A stretch of 8,506 nt of DNA from Dehalococcoidia bacterium (GCA_028715025.1 JAQTLG010000059.1:1-8506), one strand, 5' to 3'. Numbered from the stretch's first letter, positions 1 to 6,892 are shown. A program made the numbers and translations. Notes: generated by a model not told the origin, from the sequence alone.

Positions 1-33
1 TATATTAAATAATCACAAAGCCGATTCTTACAT

Positions 34-1413
34 TCAGCACAGTGGCTTGATCACTGCGCCGGCATCCTCAGCCCTTTCAAGATTCCTGATTGAGCTAACC
101 ACTTTTTTCATATCTTTTTGAGTCAGGGGCTTGATCGCGTGCGCAGCGCAGTTCATAAATTTGTCTTCCAGGAAATCAAGAGACAGGCTGTTCTCGGGGC
201 TGCCCAATACATGCCCGGAAGTGGTGGCTGTGAAATCTCCCCTTTTTGTCTTTACTGCAATCTTCACGGGAGTCTCCAAACTGGCCACGATAGAATCATC
301 CAGATGCGGCTTTACTCTAAGGGCCATATCTATCAAAGCAGGGTCTTTGATAGCCTCGTTGCTATACTCATCCAAACCGGCTTTTCTCCTTACAACGGCG
401 CAGGCCAGCGACCAGGGCAGGCTGAATTGACTGTCGACAATATTCTTGGGTTTTGTCTTCGCTTCCACAGGCTCGCACAGAAGCGCCGCCACCGTCGGGG
501 TTTCCGGTACGATCTCAATTACGTCCTCCGGCCTGATGTCATTGTCGATGACCACCTTCAACATGCCGTCGAGGAAAGGATGATTTATCCTGCAGCAGGG
601 ATATGGTTTAAAGCTTGTGCCCGTGCTTGCGAATTTTTTACCGAGGCCTTCGAGCAGGGTAACCTCGTCATAGCCGGCATGGTAAAGCTTGAATATGCCG
701 ATCTCACTCTCGATGATGTCTTTTGCGCCGGTTATCCCTCTGGATGCCATCTGGGCAGACAGGATCCCGGCTCTGGCAGCCAGCCCGGGCCCCATCCTCT
801 TGGTCAATGCTCCCTCTGAAATGCACTGCAGATTGCCGGAGGTCTGATGATAGGCTATTCCCAGGGCATTGATCAGCTTCTCTCTGTCCAGGCCGTAAAG
901 CCTGCCTGCAACCGCGGTCGCAGCAAGGTAGCCGAACATCGTGGTAAAGTGCCATCCGCCCTGAAGTACGTTAGGCCTGGCGATTTTGGCCGCCATGCCC
1001 ATGCGGCAATGAAAATCCACACCCAGGGCTATGGCGGTGATAAGTTCTTTTCCAGATACTCCTCCAACCGCCTCGGCAACGGCAAGCGCTATGGGCACTG
1101 ATACGACTGCGCAATGTATGCGTGCGACCTCATGAGTATCATCGTAGTCGAGCGCGTGGGCCATGGCGGCGTTCACCATGACTGCGTTGGGAGCGGGGAA
1201 TTTACCTCCGAAATTGATTATGCTGCTCTCTTTTTTCCCTCCCCAGTCCTTTACAATCTCGTAAACTTCCCTGATGCCTTCGCACGAACCTCCACCCAAT
1301 GCTGTCGCCAGCGTATCCAGTACCTGTTTTTTTACACTATCAACAACATCGCCGCCCAGGTCTTCGAACTTCGTACCTATGATATGATCGACGAATTTGT
1401 ATGTAATTTGCAT
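34..1413 (-). CDS. MmgE/PrpD family protein (cis-aconitate decarboxylase / 2-methylcitrate dehydratase superfamily)
   Basis: A 459-residue protein of the usual length for the MmgE/PrpD family, which includes 2-methylcitrate dehydratase (PrpD) and cis-aconitate decarboxylase (which makes itaconate). It is probably cytosolic; no signal peptide or membrane segment is evident. Visible family landmarks are LDYDDTHE (88-95), GGWHFTTMFG (152-161), TKRMGPG (204-210) and KPYPCCRINH (269-278). Lined up from memory with the mammalian cis-aconitate decarboxylase active site, Asp89, Thr93, His100, His155, Lys205 and His278 fall at catalytic positions, so the enzyme looks active. The ATG start follows GGAGG with a 7-nt gap. 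It is the last gene of the six-gene operon, 54 nt after the CoA-transferase. The P. aeruginosa itaconate operon, as I recall, also carries a gene of this family with no assigned step. It could make or isomerise an unsaturated C5/C6 acid; the substrate is not known. Family certain, reaction uncertain. Confidence 0.9.
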   Translation of the reverse strand: MQITYKFVDHIIGTKFEDLGGDVVDSVKKQVLDTLATALGGGSCEGIREVYEIVKDWGGKKESSIINFGGKFPAPNAVMVNAAMAHALDYDDTHEVARIHCAVVSVPIALAVAEAVGGVSGKELITAIALGVDFHCRMGMAAKIARPNVLQGGWHFTTMFGYLAATAVAGRLYGLDREKLINALGIAYHQTSGNLQCISEGALTKRMGPGLAARAGILSAQMASRGITGAKDIIESEIGIFKLYHAGYDEVTLLEGLGKKFASTGTSFKPYPCCRINHPFLDGMLKVVIDNDIRPEDVIEIVPETPTVAALLCEPVEAKTKPKNIVDSQFSLPWSLACAVVRRKAGLDEYSNEAIKDPALIDMALRVKPHLDDSIVASLETPVKIAVKTKRGDFTATTSGHVLGSPENSLSLDFLEDKFMNCAAHAIKPLTQKDMKKVVSSIRNLERAEDAGAVIKPLC

Positions 1414-1467
1414 CTCACGGCCTCCACATTATTCATAACCTTCAACAATGACCGAGACTAAACTATT

Positions 1468-2694
1468 TCACAACCTGCGGCGCACGGAGTTATCTATCAA
1501 CGTCTTTGAGTGTTTCTCGGCTTCGTCCTTAAATCTACTGATCTGATCACTCGAGAAGTGGAGTAAATTGGATAATATATCATCCGTGTGCTGCCCCAAT
1601 TGAGGCGGGGGCAGATGTTCATCCTCCTGAAGGCCTGACATCCTGATAGGGCAGTCTATGAACCTCATTTCACCCCGCACAGGGTCCTTGATCGTTCTGA
1701 TAGCCCCGTCGAATTCCACCTGTGGATCAACTGCCATTTGCTCCAGGTTTCGCACAGGCCCGGCAGGGATATCTTCCGCCCGTAATATATTCATCAGGTC
1801 GTCAGTAGTTACCTGGCTGAAAAACTCCTGTATCTCTGCATTCAATTCATTCTTGTGAAAAAAGCGGTTTATCGGTTCCTTGAAACGTTCATCTTCCGCA
1901 AGTTCCTCTTTGTTGATTGCGCGTGTAATCCTCGACCAGCAGGGACCCAACGCCACATAGCCATCGAGTGTTTTGAAGTACCCGAAGCCTGCTATGGCCG
2001 AATGTTTGCTGCCCATTGGAGGCGGAAGTTGTTTGCTCACAAAATAGTATTCGAAAAGCTGGGGTATAAAAGCCATACTGGCATCGAGCATACTGGTGTT
2101 AATTTCCATTCCCTTGCCCGTCTCTTTGCGCTTATATAGCGCCGAAAGAATTCCAATCACACTGAATACCGCAGCGGAAATATCACTGCTTCCAACAGCC
2201 GTCCTGACCGGCGCCCCATTATCATCGGTTGTGAGGCTGATGATGCCGCTCATCGCCTGGACAATGTCATCGAACGCGGGGTAATCCACATACGGGCCCT
2301 CTTTACCGAACGCACTGAGACTGCAGAAAATTATCGACGGATTAATTTTTCGCAGGCTCTCGTAATTGATCCCGAGATGCTCCAATCCTTTCGGTCTGAG
2401 ATTCGAAAAAAATACATCGGTAACCTTGATCAGCTTTTTAAATGCCTCCTGCCCGGATTCCGTCTGTAAATCGATTTCCATACTCTTTTTATTCCGGTTC
2501 AACGCTAAATAATAGTAACCGTCTCTTTCACCCAGCTTCGGCACTGTCTCTCTTGTCACATCTCCCACGTGCGGCGGCTCAAGTTTAATCACTTCTGCGC
2601 CAAGGTCCGCCAGTATCTGCATGGCGAACGGCCCCGATAAGGCCAAGGTGATATCAACTACTCGTATTCCTTTCAAAATGCTGTATTTCGGCAT
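1468..2694 (-). CDS. Class III (CaiB/BaiF) CoA-transferase, candidate itaconate/C5-dicarboxylate CoA-transferase
   Basis: A 408-residue family III CoA-transferase, full length. These enzymes move CoA between a donor such as succinyl-CoA and a carboxylic acid through an aspartyl-CoA mixed anhydride. The N-terminal family signature is present (LSGPFAMQILADLGAEVIKLE, split here as LSGPFAMQ 19-26 and ILADLGAEVIKLE 27-39). SNLRPKGLEHLGI (97-109) and the GSSD segment follow, with Asp171 at the position of the catalytic aspartate (Asp169 in formyl-CoA transferase). The ATG start follows a GGGGAG Shine-Dalgarno with a 7-8 nt gap, and that ribosome site overlaps the stop codon region of the upstream lyase gene (15-nt gap), suggesting coupled translation. 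Its place next to a MaoC hydratase and CitE-like lyase suggests it activates itaconate, mesaconate or citramalate. Family sure; substrate inferred from neighbours only. Confidence 0.93.
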   Translation of the reverse strand: MPKYSILKGIRVVDITLALSGPFAMQILADLGAEVIKLEPPHVGDVTRETVPKLGERDGYYYLALNRNKKSMEIDLQTESGQEAFKKLIKVTDVFFSNLRPKGLEHLGINYESLRKINPSIIFCSLSAFGKEGPYVDYPAFDDIVQAMSGIISLTTDDNGAPVRTAVGSSDISAAVFSVIGILSALYKRKETGKGMEINTSMLDASMAFIPQLFEYYFVSKQLPPPMGSKHSAIAGFGYFKTLDGYVALGPCWSRITRAINKEELAEDERFKEPINRFFHKNELNAEIQEFFSQVTTDDLMNILRAEDIPAGPVRNLEQMAVDPQVEFDGAIRTIKDPVRGEMRFIDCPIRMSGLQEDEHLPPPQLGQHTDDILSNLLHFSSDQISRFKDEAEKHSKTLIDNSVRRRL

Positions 2695-2709
2695 TAATAA
2701 TCTCCCCTC

Positions 2710-3600
2710 TCAGATTTGGTCCCACAGCCCGAGGTGTTTGGCCATGGCGCATTGCTTTTGAGCTATCTTGATGGCTGCCTCATCGATCATTTTGTCATCG
2801 ATGGCAATCGACCCTTTACCCTGTTCCATGGCCTTTTCATACGCCTGTACCATTCTCTTGGCTCTTCGGAATTCATCCATGGTCGGCGTGAAAGACTCGT
2901 TGATTACTTCGATCTGTGCAGGATGTATGGCCCACTTCCCTTTGAAACCCATCATGGCGCCCTTTTGGGACTCGGCCCGCAATCCGTCGGCGTCCTTGAA
3001 ATCCGGATAGACACTATCGATCGCATCGATGCCTGCGGCAGCTGCAGCAAGCAGCATCCTGGAGCGCGCATAAATACACATGGCGGCTATTTCGTCGGTC
3101 CACGCGGTGATCCTGGCTCCCGTATCAGCCAGGTAGTCACCTATCCCGAAGATCAGGGCGGTAAGACGCCGGCTGGACCCGGCGATCTCATCGACAGACT
3201 GGACACCTCTGGCCGTCTCGATGATCGCCTGTATGGTAACCATCTTTGTCCCGGCCCCATTGTTTTCCAGGGAGGTCAGCAAACGGTCGACATATATGAC
3301 GTCCTCAGGTGACTCGGCTTTGGGAATCACAATGGCGTCCGGATCAGCTTTGATAACCTGCACCAGGTCCATGTGAGCAAATCCCGTAGTCAGGCTGTTT
3401 ATCCTGATGGCAAGTTCTTTCTGTCCGAAGTTGAGCTGCCTGAGTATATCCGGGAGCTCGTTACGTGTCTTTTCCTTCACTGAAACGGGCACGGAATCCT
3501 CAAGGTCTATTACGATGCAGTCGGCCTGGCTCTCCGCCGATTTCGTCAACATCTTAACGCTGTTGCCCGGGACGCTGAGGCTGCTTCTTCTAAGCTTCAT
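2710..3600 (-). CDS. HpcH/HpaI (CitE-like) acyl-CoA lyase, candidate citramalyl-CoA / malyl-CoA lyase
   Basis: A 296-residue TIM-barrel lyase of the CitE / malyl-CoA / citramalyl-CoA lyase family. The expected reaction is cleavage of a 2-hydroxyacyl-CoA such as citramalyl-CoA to pyruvate and acetyl-CoA, Mg2+ dependent. Landmarks from the chosen start: RRSSLSVPG (4-12), VIDLEDSV (30-37), RIN with Arg66 that should bind the substrate carboxylate, IPK (92-94), IIETARG with metal ligand Glu128, FGIGDYLADTG with metal ligand Asp155, and KWAIHP (222-227). An upstream in-frame ATG at 3642 would add 14 residues and overlap the preceding MaoC stop as ATGA. I prefer 3600, because GGAGG lies 10 nt before it and the family normally begins with M-x-L-R-R-S. 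Known bacterial itaconate operons end the pathway with such a lyase. A beta-methylmalyl-CoA or malyl-CoA role is the main alternative. Confidence 0.92.
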   Translation of the reverse strand: MKLRRSSLSVPGNSVKMLTKSAESQADCIVIDLEDSVPVSVKEKTRNELPDILRQLNFGQKELAIRINSLTTGFAHMDLVQVIKADPDAIVIPKAESPEDVIYVDRLLTSLENNGAGTKMVTIQAIIETARGVQSVDEIAGSSRRLTALIFGIGDYLADTGARITAWTDEIAAMCIYARSRMLLAAAAAGIDAIDSVYPDFKDADGLRAESQKGAMMGFKGKWAIHPAQIEVINESFTPTMDEFRRAKRMVQAYEKAMEQGKGSIAIDDKMIDEAAIKIAQKQCAMAKHLGLWDQI

Positions 3601-3610
3601 CGGCTGTAAT

Positions 3611-3615
3611 CCTCC
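3611..3615 (-). promoter_or_regulatory. Shine-Dalgarno site deciding the CitE-like lyase start
   Basis: On the minus strand GGAGG lies 10 nt before the ATG at 3600, whereas the in-frame ATG at 3642 has only a poorly placed AAGGA abutting it. Together with the family-typical N-terminus this favours the shorter protein. The 3642 ATG forms an ATGA overlap with the upstream stop, so minor coupled initiation there cannot be excluded. Confidence 0.6.
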
Positions 3616-3638
3616 GTTTAAAATACACCGGGGAGGGA

Positions 3639-4148
3639 TCATTTCCTTGGCCAGAAGTTCTCGTCATCCTTGAGGTAAAATTCCCTCTTTTTGATGACCG
3701 TCTTCTTCTCGCCCTCGAAAACCATCTTGCCCTCCTGGTTTTTACCCGTCACCTTGAAATGCACGATGCCCGCGCCCTTGAACAAATCGGTATCTTCCTT
3801 ACCTAATACTTCAGATTCAGCATAAAGAGTGTCGCCGTGACAGACGGGCGTCTGAAGCCTGATTTTGTCCAGAGCTATCTCTGCCAGGGCGTTTTCGCTG
3901 ATGTCTTCCGCCGCAAGGCCTATAACAAGTCCGATAGTGAAACTTCCGACGACTATCCTTGTTCCGCCCCATGTGCCTATGCGGATTTTACTCATGAAGT
4001 CCTCATTGAAATGTCCTTCCGCCGTATTAAGGCCTAACTGGGTGAACATCACATTGTCCATCTCGGTTACCGTACGGCCGCGCTGGTGACGGATCTTGTC
4101 ACCAATCTCGAAATCCTCGTAGTAATTTATGGCTCTTGTAACACCCAT
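3639..4148 (-). CDS. MaoC-like hot-dog dehydratase, candidate itaconyl-/mesaconyl-CoA hydratase (catalytic-type paralog)
   Basis: A 169-residue single hot-dog protein of the MaoC / mesaconyl-CoA hydratase group. Typical segments are YYEDFEIGDKIRHQRGRTVTE (given as YYEDFEIGDK 9-18 and IRHQRGRTVTE 19-29), DNVMFTQLGLNTAEGHFN (31-48), GTRIVVGSFTIGL (62-74) and HGDTLYAESEV (104-114). Members of this subgroup usually read N-x4-H-x-D where classical MaoC hydratases read D-x-N-P-x-H. Here Asn41 and His46 fill the first two positions and the trailing Asp is Asn48. The protein is therefore plausibly an active enoyl-CoA hydratase. It sits directly before the CitE-like lyase, which fits hydration of itaconyl-CoA or mesaconyl-CoA to citramalyl-CoA. 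The ATG follows GGAGG by 6 nt, 23 nt after the acyl-CoA dehydrogenase stop. Substrate is inferred from the neighbourhood. Confidence 0.9.
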   Translation of the reverse strand: MGVTRAINYYEDFEIGDKIRHQRGRTVTEMDNVMFTQLGLNTAEGHFNEDFMSKIRIGTWGGTRIVVGSFTIGLVIGLAAEDISENALAEIALDKIRLQTPVCHGDTLYAESEVLGKEDTDLFKGAGIVHFKVTGKNQEGKMVFEGEKKTVIKKREFYLKDDENFWPRK

Positions 4149-4171
4149 CTCTTTCCTCCATATAGTCAGTT

Positions 4172-5365
4172 TTATTTCTTGGGCATCACCCGTTCCAGCA
4201 ACCGGGCGGAGATCACGCCTCTTTGTATCTCCTGGGTTCCCTCACCGATAGGCAGCATAGCGGCATCCCGCCAGTACCTCTCAAGCGGGAGGTCCCTGGT
4301 ATACCCGTATCCGCCGTGCATTTGCAGCGCGTCCCAGGCCACCTTCATAACCATATCGGCCGCAAACAGTTTGGCCATACCGGCTTCAAGGTCACACCTG
4401 ACCCCGCTGTCCTTTTTTATAGCGGCATGGTATGCGTACTGGCGGCAGACCTCGATGCTGGTGGCCATATCGGCCAGTCTGAACCTGATCGACTGGAAGG
4501 TTGCCAGCGGCACGTCGAATTGAATCCTCTGAGTCACATAATTCAGGGCCGCCCCGAAAGCCGCGCGTGCTACTCCCAGACAACGTCCTGCAAACTGTAT
4601 ACGTGCCGTCTCATAACCCTGCATCAGCATGGAGAACGCCCTGCCCTCCTGACCCCACATGTTCTCTTCGGGAACAGGGAAGTCGGAGAAGTCCACTTGA
4701 TAGGTTCCCATGCCGTGGTAACCCACAGTATCTATCTCCGTTATCATCAGCCGCGGGTCCGAGTTGTCCCAGGGCTCTTTCTCGATCACCAGCCAGCTGA
4801 CCCCCCAGTGTTTCTTACCCGGCGTTATCTTGGGATCCGTCCTCACCAGAGAATGCAATATATTGGCCCGGTCTGCGTTGGTGACCCACATTTTCTGTCC
4901 GTTTATGATCCACTTCCCATCGGATTTCCGGGCGGCGCATTTGATATTGGCCGCGTCGGACCCGGCATCAGCTTCAGAATTGGCCATGGCTGTCTGTATC
5001 TCCCCTGATAACAGCCCGGCCAGATATTTCTCCCTCAGTCTCTCGAATCCCGGCTGTACGACCAGCGCCAGGGAAGCCTCGTTTCTGGAAAAACAGCTGC
5101 CAACGGACAGCCATCCACGGGCCAATTCCTCCGCCACTACAACCAGCGCCAGATGGCCAAGACCGGCGCCTCCGTCTTCCGCCGCAGTTCGGATCCCGTA
5201 AAAACCAAGGTCCCCTATGCGTCTCAATATATTCTCCGGAATATGCGACGCGCGCTTATCTTTTTCAAATATATGGTCGCATTCAGTGGCAATGGGGATG
5301 ACCTCTTTTTCCGTAAAGTCCCTGGCCGTTTTCTGCAGCTGCAGATGAGTTTCGTCTAAAAACAT
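4172..5365 (-). CDS. Acyl-CoA dehydrogenase
   Basis: A 397-residue FAD-dependent acyl-CoA dehydrogenase with all expected parts: helical N-terminal domain (to about residue 120), beta middle domain with ANSEADAGSD (128-137) and KMWVTNADRAN (158-168), and C-terminal helical domain with QMHGGYGYTRDLPLERYWRD. It ends in the IGEGTQEIQR motif. Glu375 in that motif is the expected catalytic base, so it should oxidise an acyl-CoA to a 2-enoyl-CoA and pass electrons to an electron-transfer flavoprotein; no ETF gene is in the window. The ATG follows AAGGAGAG closely. It is the second gene of the operon, 34 nt after the first. The P. aeruginosa itaconate operon also contains an acyl-CoA dehydrogenase, as I recall. 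A substrate such as methylsuccinyl-CoA would feed the hydratase, but that is inference; glutaryl-CoA or branched-chain substrates are not excluded. Confidence 0.95.
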   Translation of the reverse strand: MFLDETHLQLQKTARDFTEKEVIPIATECDHIFEKDKRASHIPENILRRIGDLGFYGIRTAAEDGGAGLGHLALVVVAEELARGWLSVGSCFSRNEASLALVVQPGFERLREKYLAGLLSGEIQTAMANSEADAGSDAANIKCAARKSDGKWIINGQKMWVTNADRANILHSLVRTDPKITPGKKHWGVSWLVIEKEPWDNSDPRLMITEIDTVGYHGMGTYQVDFSDFPVPEENMWGQEGRAFSMLMQGYETARIQFAGRCLGVARAAFGAALNYVTQRIQFDVPLATFQSIRFRLADMATSIEVCRQYAYHAAIKKDSGVRCDLEAGMAKLFAADMVMKVAWDALQMHGGYGYTRDLPLERYWRDAAMLPIGEGTQEIQRGVISARLLERVMPKK

Positions 5366-5399
5366 TTCGCTCTCCTTTTTATATGTTCGACTTACGGCG

Positions 5400-5876
5400 T
5401 TACTGTGGGAGACTGCCCCGCTTGGACACCAGATTTCTTCGTTCGAATTCGATGACCGCTTTGCCCTTTTGATTTATGCCCGAAGTTTTCCAGGTCACAA
5501 TCCCGAATTGGGGTTTCGATTTCGATTCCCTCATATCTATGACCACAGATTCGGCATACAGCGTATCTCCCGGATAAACAGGATTGATAAAGGAAAGGTT
5601 ATCCACCCCCAAAAAAGGTCCGCCTACTTCACTCAGGTCCTCCACGCTCATACCGAGTGTCAGGTGAAATATGAACTGTGGATTGATCACCACGTTTTCA
5701 TAACCGAAGCGCTTGGCATATTCCTTATTAAGATAGATAGGATTGAAATGCATGGTCAGGTGCGTGAATAAGATGTTGTCGCTCTTCGAAAGAGTCCGCC
5801 CCCAGTGATGACGAAATTTCTGACCGACCTTAAAGTCCTCGTAATGATTGCCCCGTCTGAACGTCTTTACAGCCAA
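5400..5876 (-). CDS. MaoC-like hot-dog protein with substituted catalytic positions (TTG start)
   Basis: A 158-residue MaoC-like protein, paralogous to the one at 3639-4148: HYEDFKVGQKFRHHWGRTLS (11-30), DNILFTHLTMHFNPIYLNKEYA (DNILFTHLT 33-41, MHFNPIYLN 42-50, KEYA 51-54) and YPGDTLYAES (101-110). The two positions that are Asn41 and His46 in the paralog read His43 and Tyr48 here, and the GTRIVVG turn is replaced by ENVVINP. The catalytic dyad therefore appears altered. It may be the non-catalytic half of a heteromeric hydratase with the other MaoC protein, or a hydratase/thioesterase using different residues. It is the promoter-proximal gene of the operon. Initiation is at TTG, because an ideal AAGGAGG lies 7 nt upstream and the next in-frame Met is Met42, beyond the conserved start of the fold. 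Confidence 0.88.
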   Translation of the reverse strand: MAVKTFRRGNHYEDFKVGQKFRHHWGRTLSKSDNILFTHLTMHFNPIYLNKEYAKRFGYENVVINPQFIFHLTLGMSVEDLSEVGGPFLGVDNLSFINPVYPGDTLYAESVVIDMRESKSKPQFGIVTWKTSGINQKGKAVIEFERRNLVSKRGSLPQ

Positions 5877-5883
5877 TTTTCAG

Positions 5884-5890
5884 CCTCCTT
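5884..5890 (-). promoter_or_regulatory. Strong Shine-Dalgarno (AAGGAGG) for the TTG-initiated MaoC-like gene
   Basis: The minus strand reads AAGGAGG, then 7 nt (CTGAAAA), then TTG. No ATG or GTG in frame is closer, and the encoded N-terminus aligns with the paralog, so this site decides the rare TTG start. Confidence 0.8.
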
Positions 5891-5980
5891 GTATATTGGA
5901 TTGATTGATCTCAGCCCCGGATCTTTGACAACACCGCAGCACAGCCAACTCAGCAGTGTGTTTTTATTTTTATTTCACAT

Positions 5981-6009
5981 ATATTAATTATATTTTATAT
6001 TTTTGTCAA
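5981..6009 (-). promoter_or_regulatory. Predicted sigma70-type promoter of the six-gene catabolic operon
   Basis: On the minus strand a perfect -35 box TTGACA (6009-6004) is followed after 17 bp by TAATAT (5986-5981) as -10. Transcription would begin near 5974 and leave a 5' untranslated region of about 98 nt before the TTG start at 5876. The -10 box is embedded in an ATATTAATTATAT stretch that could be a binding site for the divergent Lrp-type regulator. The -35 box is convincing; the -10 lies in AT-rich DNA where chance matches are common. Confidence 0.55.
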
Positions 6010-6194
6010 TTTTTTTCTAAGAATATATTGCTTTGTTCATTATTTTTGTTATTATGTAACTTTTATAACATTGGGCTATCCAAGAGCGCCCGAAAACGGT
6101 GATCCGGGCTGTATGATATGGATTGTTTTATAAAGGTGACGAATCCTCTGACTGATAATGAAGCACAGCTTTGTAATCACGCGCTATGCTTTTT

Positions 6195-6224
6195 TTGACT
6201 TTATCCTTTACAATTAATTAACAT
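6195..6224 (+). promoter_or_regulatory. Possible promoter of the Lrp/AsnC-type regulator gene
   Basis: TTGACT (6195-6200) and TAACAT (6219-6224) are spaced 18 bp apart, which would place a start near 6231 and a very short leader before the ATG at 6247. The -10 match is only 4 of 6 and the region is AT-rich, so this is tentative. A palindromic AATTAATT lies inside the spacer. Confidence 0.3.
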
Positions 6225-6246
6225 CATTGCTTAGGTAAGCGGCCTT

Positions 6247-6702
6247 ATGATTGATAATATTGACAAAAGAATAATACTGGAGCTCCAGGAGGACGGTCGC
6301 TCAAGCTATAAAGCAATTGCCAAAAAATTGGGGTTGAGTACTCCTACGGTTTTCAGACGTGTTCAGCGCCTGATAAAAGAACGCGTTGTCAAAATAACCG
6401 CAATTCCTGACCCCTACAAAATAGGGCATCTCACTGTAGCCTCCATCGGTATCACCGCCGATCTGAAAAAAATCGACGGCTTAGTAAAAAAACTGTCCAT
6501 ATTTCCCGATATTCACCTGATGGCATTCACATATGGCCGTTACGACATAGTATGCTGGGTGCAAACTACCAGCGCTGAAAATCTAAATATCCTTGTGCGA
6601 AAAATTGGTAAACTCGAAGCCGTAAAGACCATGGAGACCATAATATGGTCTCAGCTTACGAAGAGGACTTACGGTTGGTTGTCCCAATCTGAAGTGGAGT
6701 GA
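6247..6702 (+). CDS. Lrp/AsnC family transcriptional regulator
   Basis: A 151-residue feast/famine regulator, full length for the family. The N-terminal winged helix-turn-helix covers about residues 2-50: NIDKRIILELQEDGR (4-18), then AIAKKLGLSTPTVFRRVQRL (23-42) as the DNA-reading unit. The C-terminal RAM/AsnC ligand-binding domain covers about 62-140 and includes FTYGRYDIVCWV (94-105). Such proteins form dimers to octamers and respond to a small molecule, usually an amino acid or, in some cases, a catabolic acid. It is transcribed divergently from the catabolic operon and lies upstream of the isocitrate lyase-family gene, so it is the obvious local regulator of both. The effector cannot be read from sequence. 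The ribosome site is weak (AGGTAAG, 7-8 nt from the ATG), consistent with low expression. No convincing terminator follows. Confidence 0.93.
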   Translation: MIDNIDKRIILELQEDGRSSYKAIAKKLGLSTPTVFRRVQRLIKERVVKITAIPDPYKIGHLTVASIGITADLKKIDGLVKKLSIFPDIHLMAFTYGRYDIVCWVQTTSAENLNILVRKIGKLEAVKTMETIIWSQLTKRTYGWLSQSEVE

Positions 6703-6852
6703 AAATAGGATAGCCGGCGAATACGCCGAACACCTTCGCCAATATTACGTCTCCATACCCAATGTACCCTGATCACAATATCCCGCATAATTATATTAAT
6801 TTTCTTTTTTATCATATAATTTTATCGTTTTTATCTATATTACTTCTATATT

Positions 6853-6881
6853 TTGTTATATTTTACATTTCACAGCATAAT
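6853..6881 (+). promoter_or_regulatory. Predicted promoter of the isocitrate lyase/PEP mutase-family gene
   Basis: TTGTTA (6853-6858) and CATAAT (6876-6881) are separated by 17 bp, placing a start near 6888, just ahead of the ribosome site. The 205-bp AT-rich gap after the regulator stop supports independent transcription of the downstream gene. The -10 box sits inside GCATAATTAT (6875-6884), which is repeated exactly at 6785-6794. Confidence 0.45.
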
Positions 6882-6892
6882 TATCGGAAACC

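Larger units (their letters stand above)
5877..6246. other. Divergent intergenic control region, AT-rich, no gene seen
   Basis: This 370-bp gap separates the minus-strand operon from the plus-strand Lrp-type regulator gene. It holds a promoter for each direction, a very AT-rich core at about 5961-6070 with motifs such as ATATTAATTATAT, and a weak inverted repeat (GCCCG at 6088-6092, CGGGC at 6105-6109). No convincing coding region, RNA gene or mobile element was recognised. It is the natural place for the regulator to bind. Confidence 0.7.

Noticed and set aside
118..819. Long open frame (233 codons) on the plus strand opposite the MmgE/PrpD gene
   Set aside because: It lies wholly antisense to a clear family member, has no recognisable domain and no ribosome site of note; it is a shadow of the real gene's codon pattern.
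2716..3312. 198-codon plus-strand open frame opposite the CitE-like lyase
   Set aside because: Antisense shadow; no domain, and the lyase frame carries every family motif.
3601..3642. Longer N-terminus (14 more residues) for the CitE-like lyase
   Set aside because: Poor ribosome site and residues outside the family consensus; the ATG at 3600 has GGAGG and the conserved M-x-L-R-R-S start. The ATGA overlap keeps it as a weak alternative.
4223..5008. 261-codon plus-strand open frame opposite the acyl-CoA dehydrogenase
   Set aside because: The opposite strand encodes a complete, motif-perfect acyl-CoA dehydrogenase; the antisense product is low-complexity and resembles nothing.
6715..6740. Hairpins after the regulator gene (CGGCG/CGCCG, or alternative GGCGAA/TTCGCC)
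   Set aside because: Stems of only 5-6 bp and no T-run follows, so neither is a credible intrinsic terminator; the two exclude each other, but no leader peptide or attenuation signal is seen.
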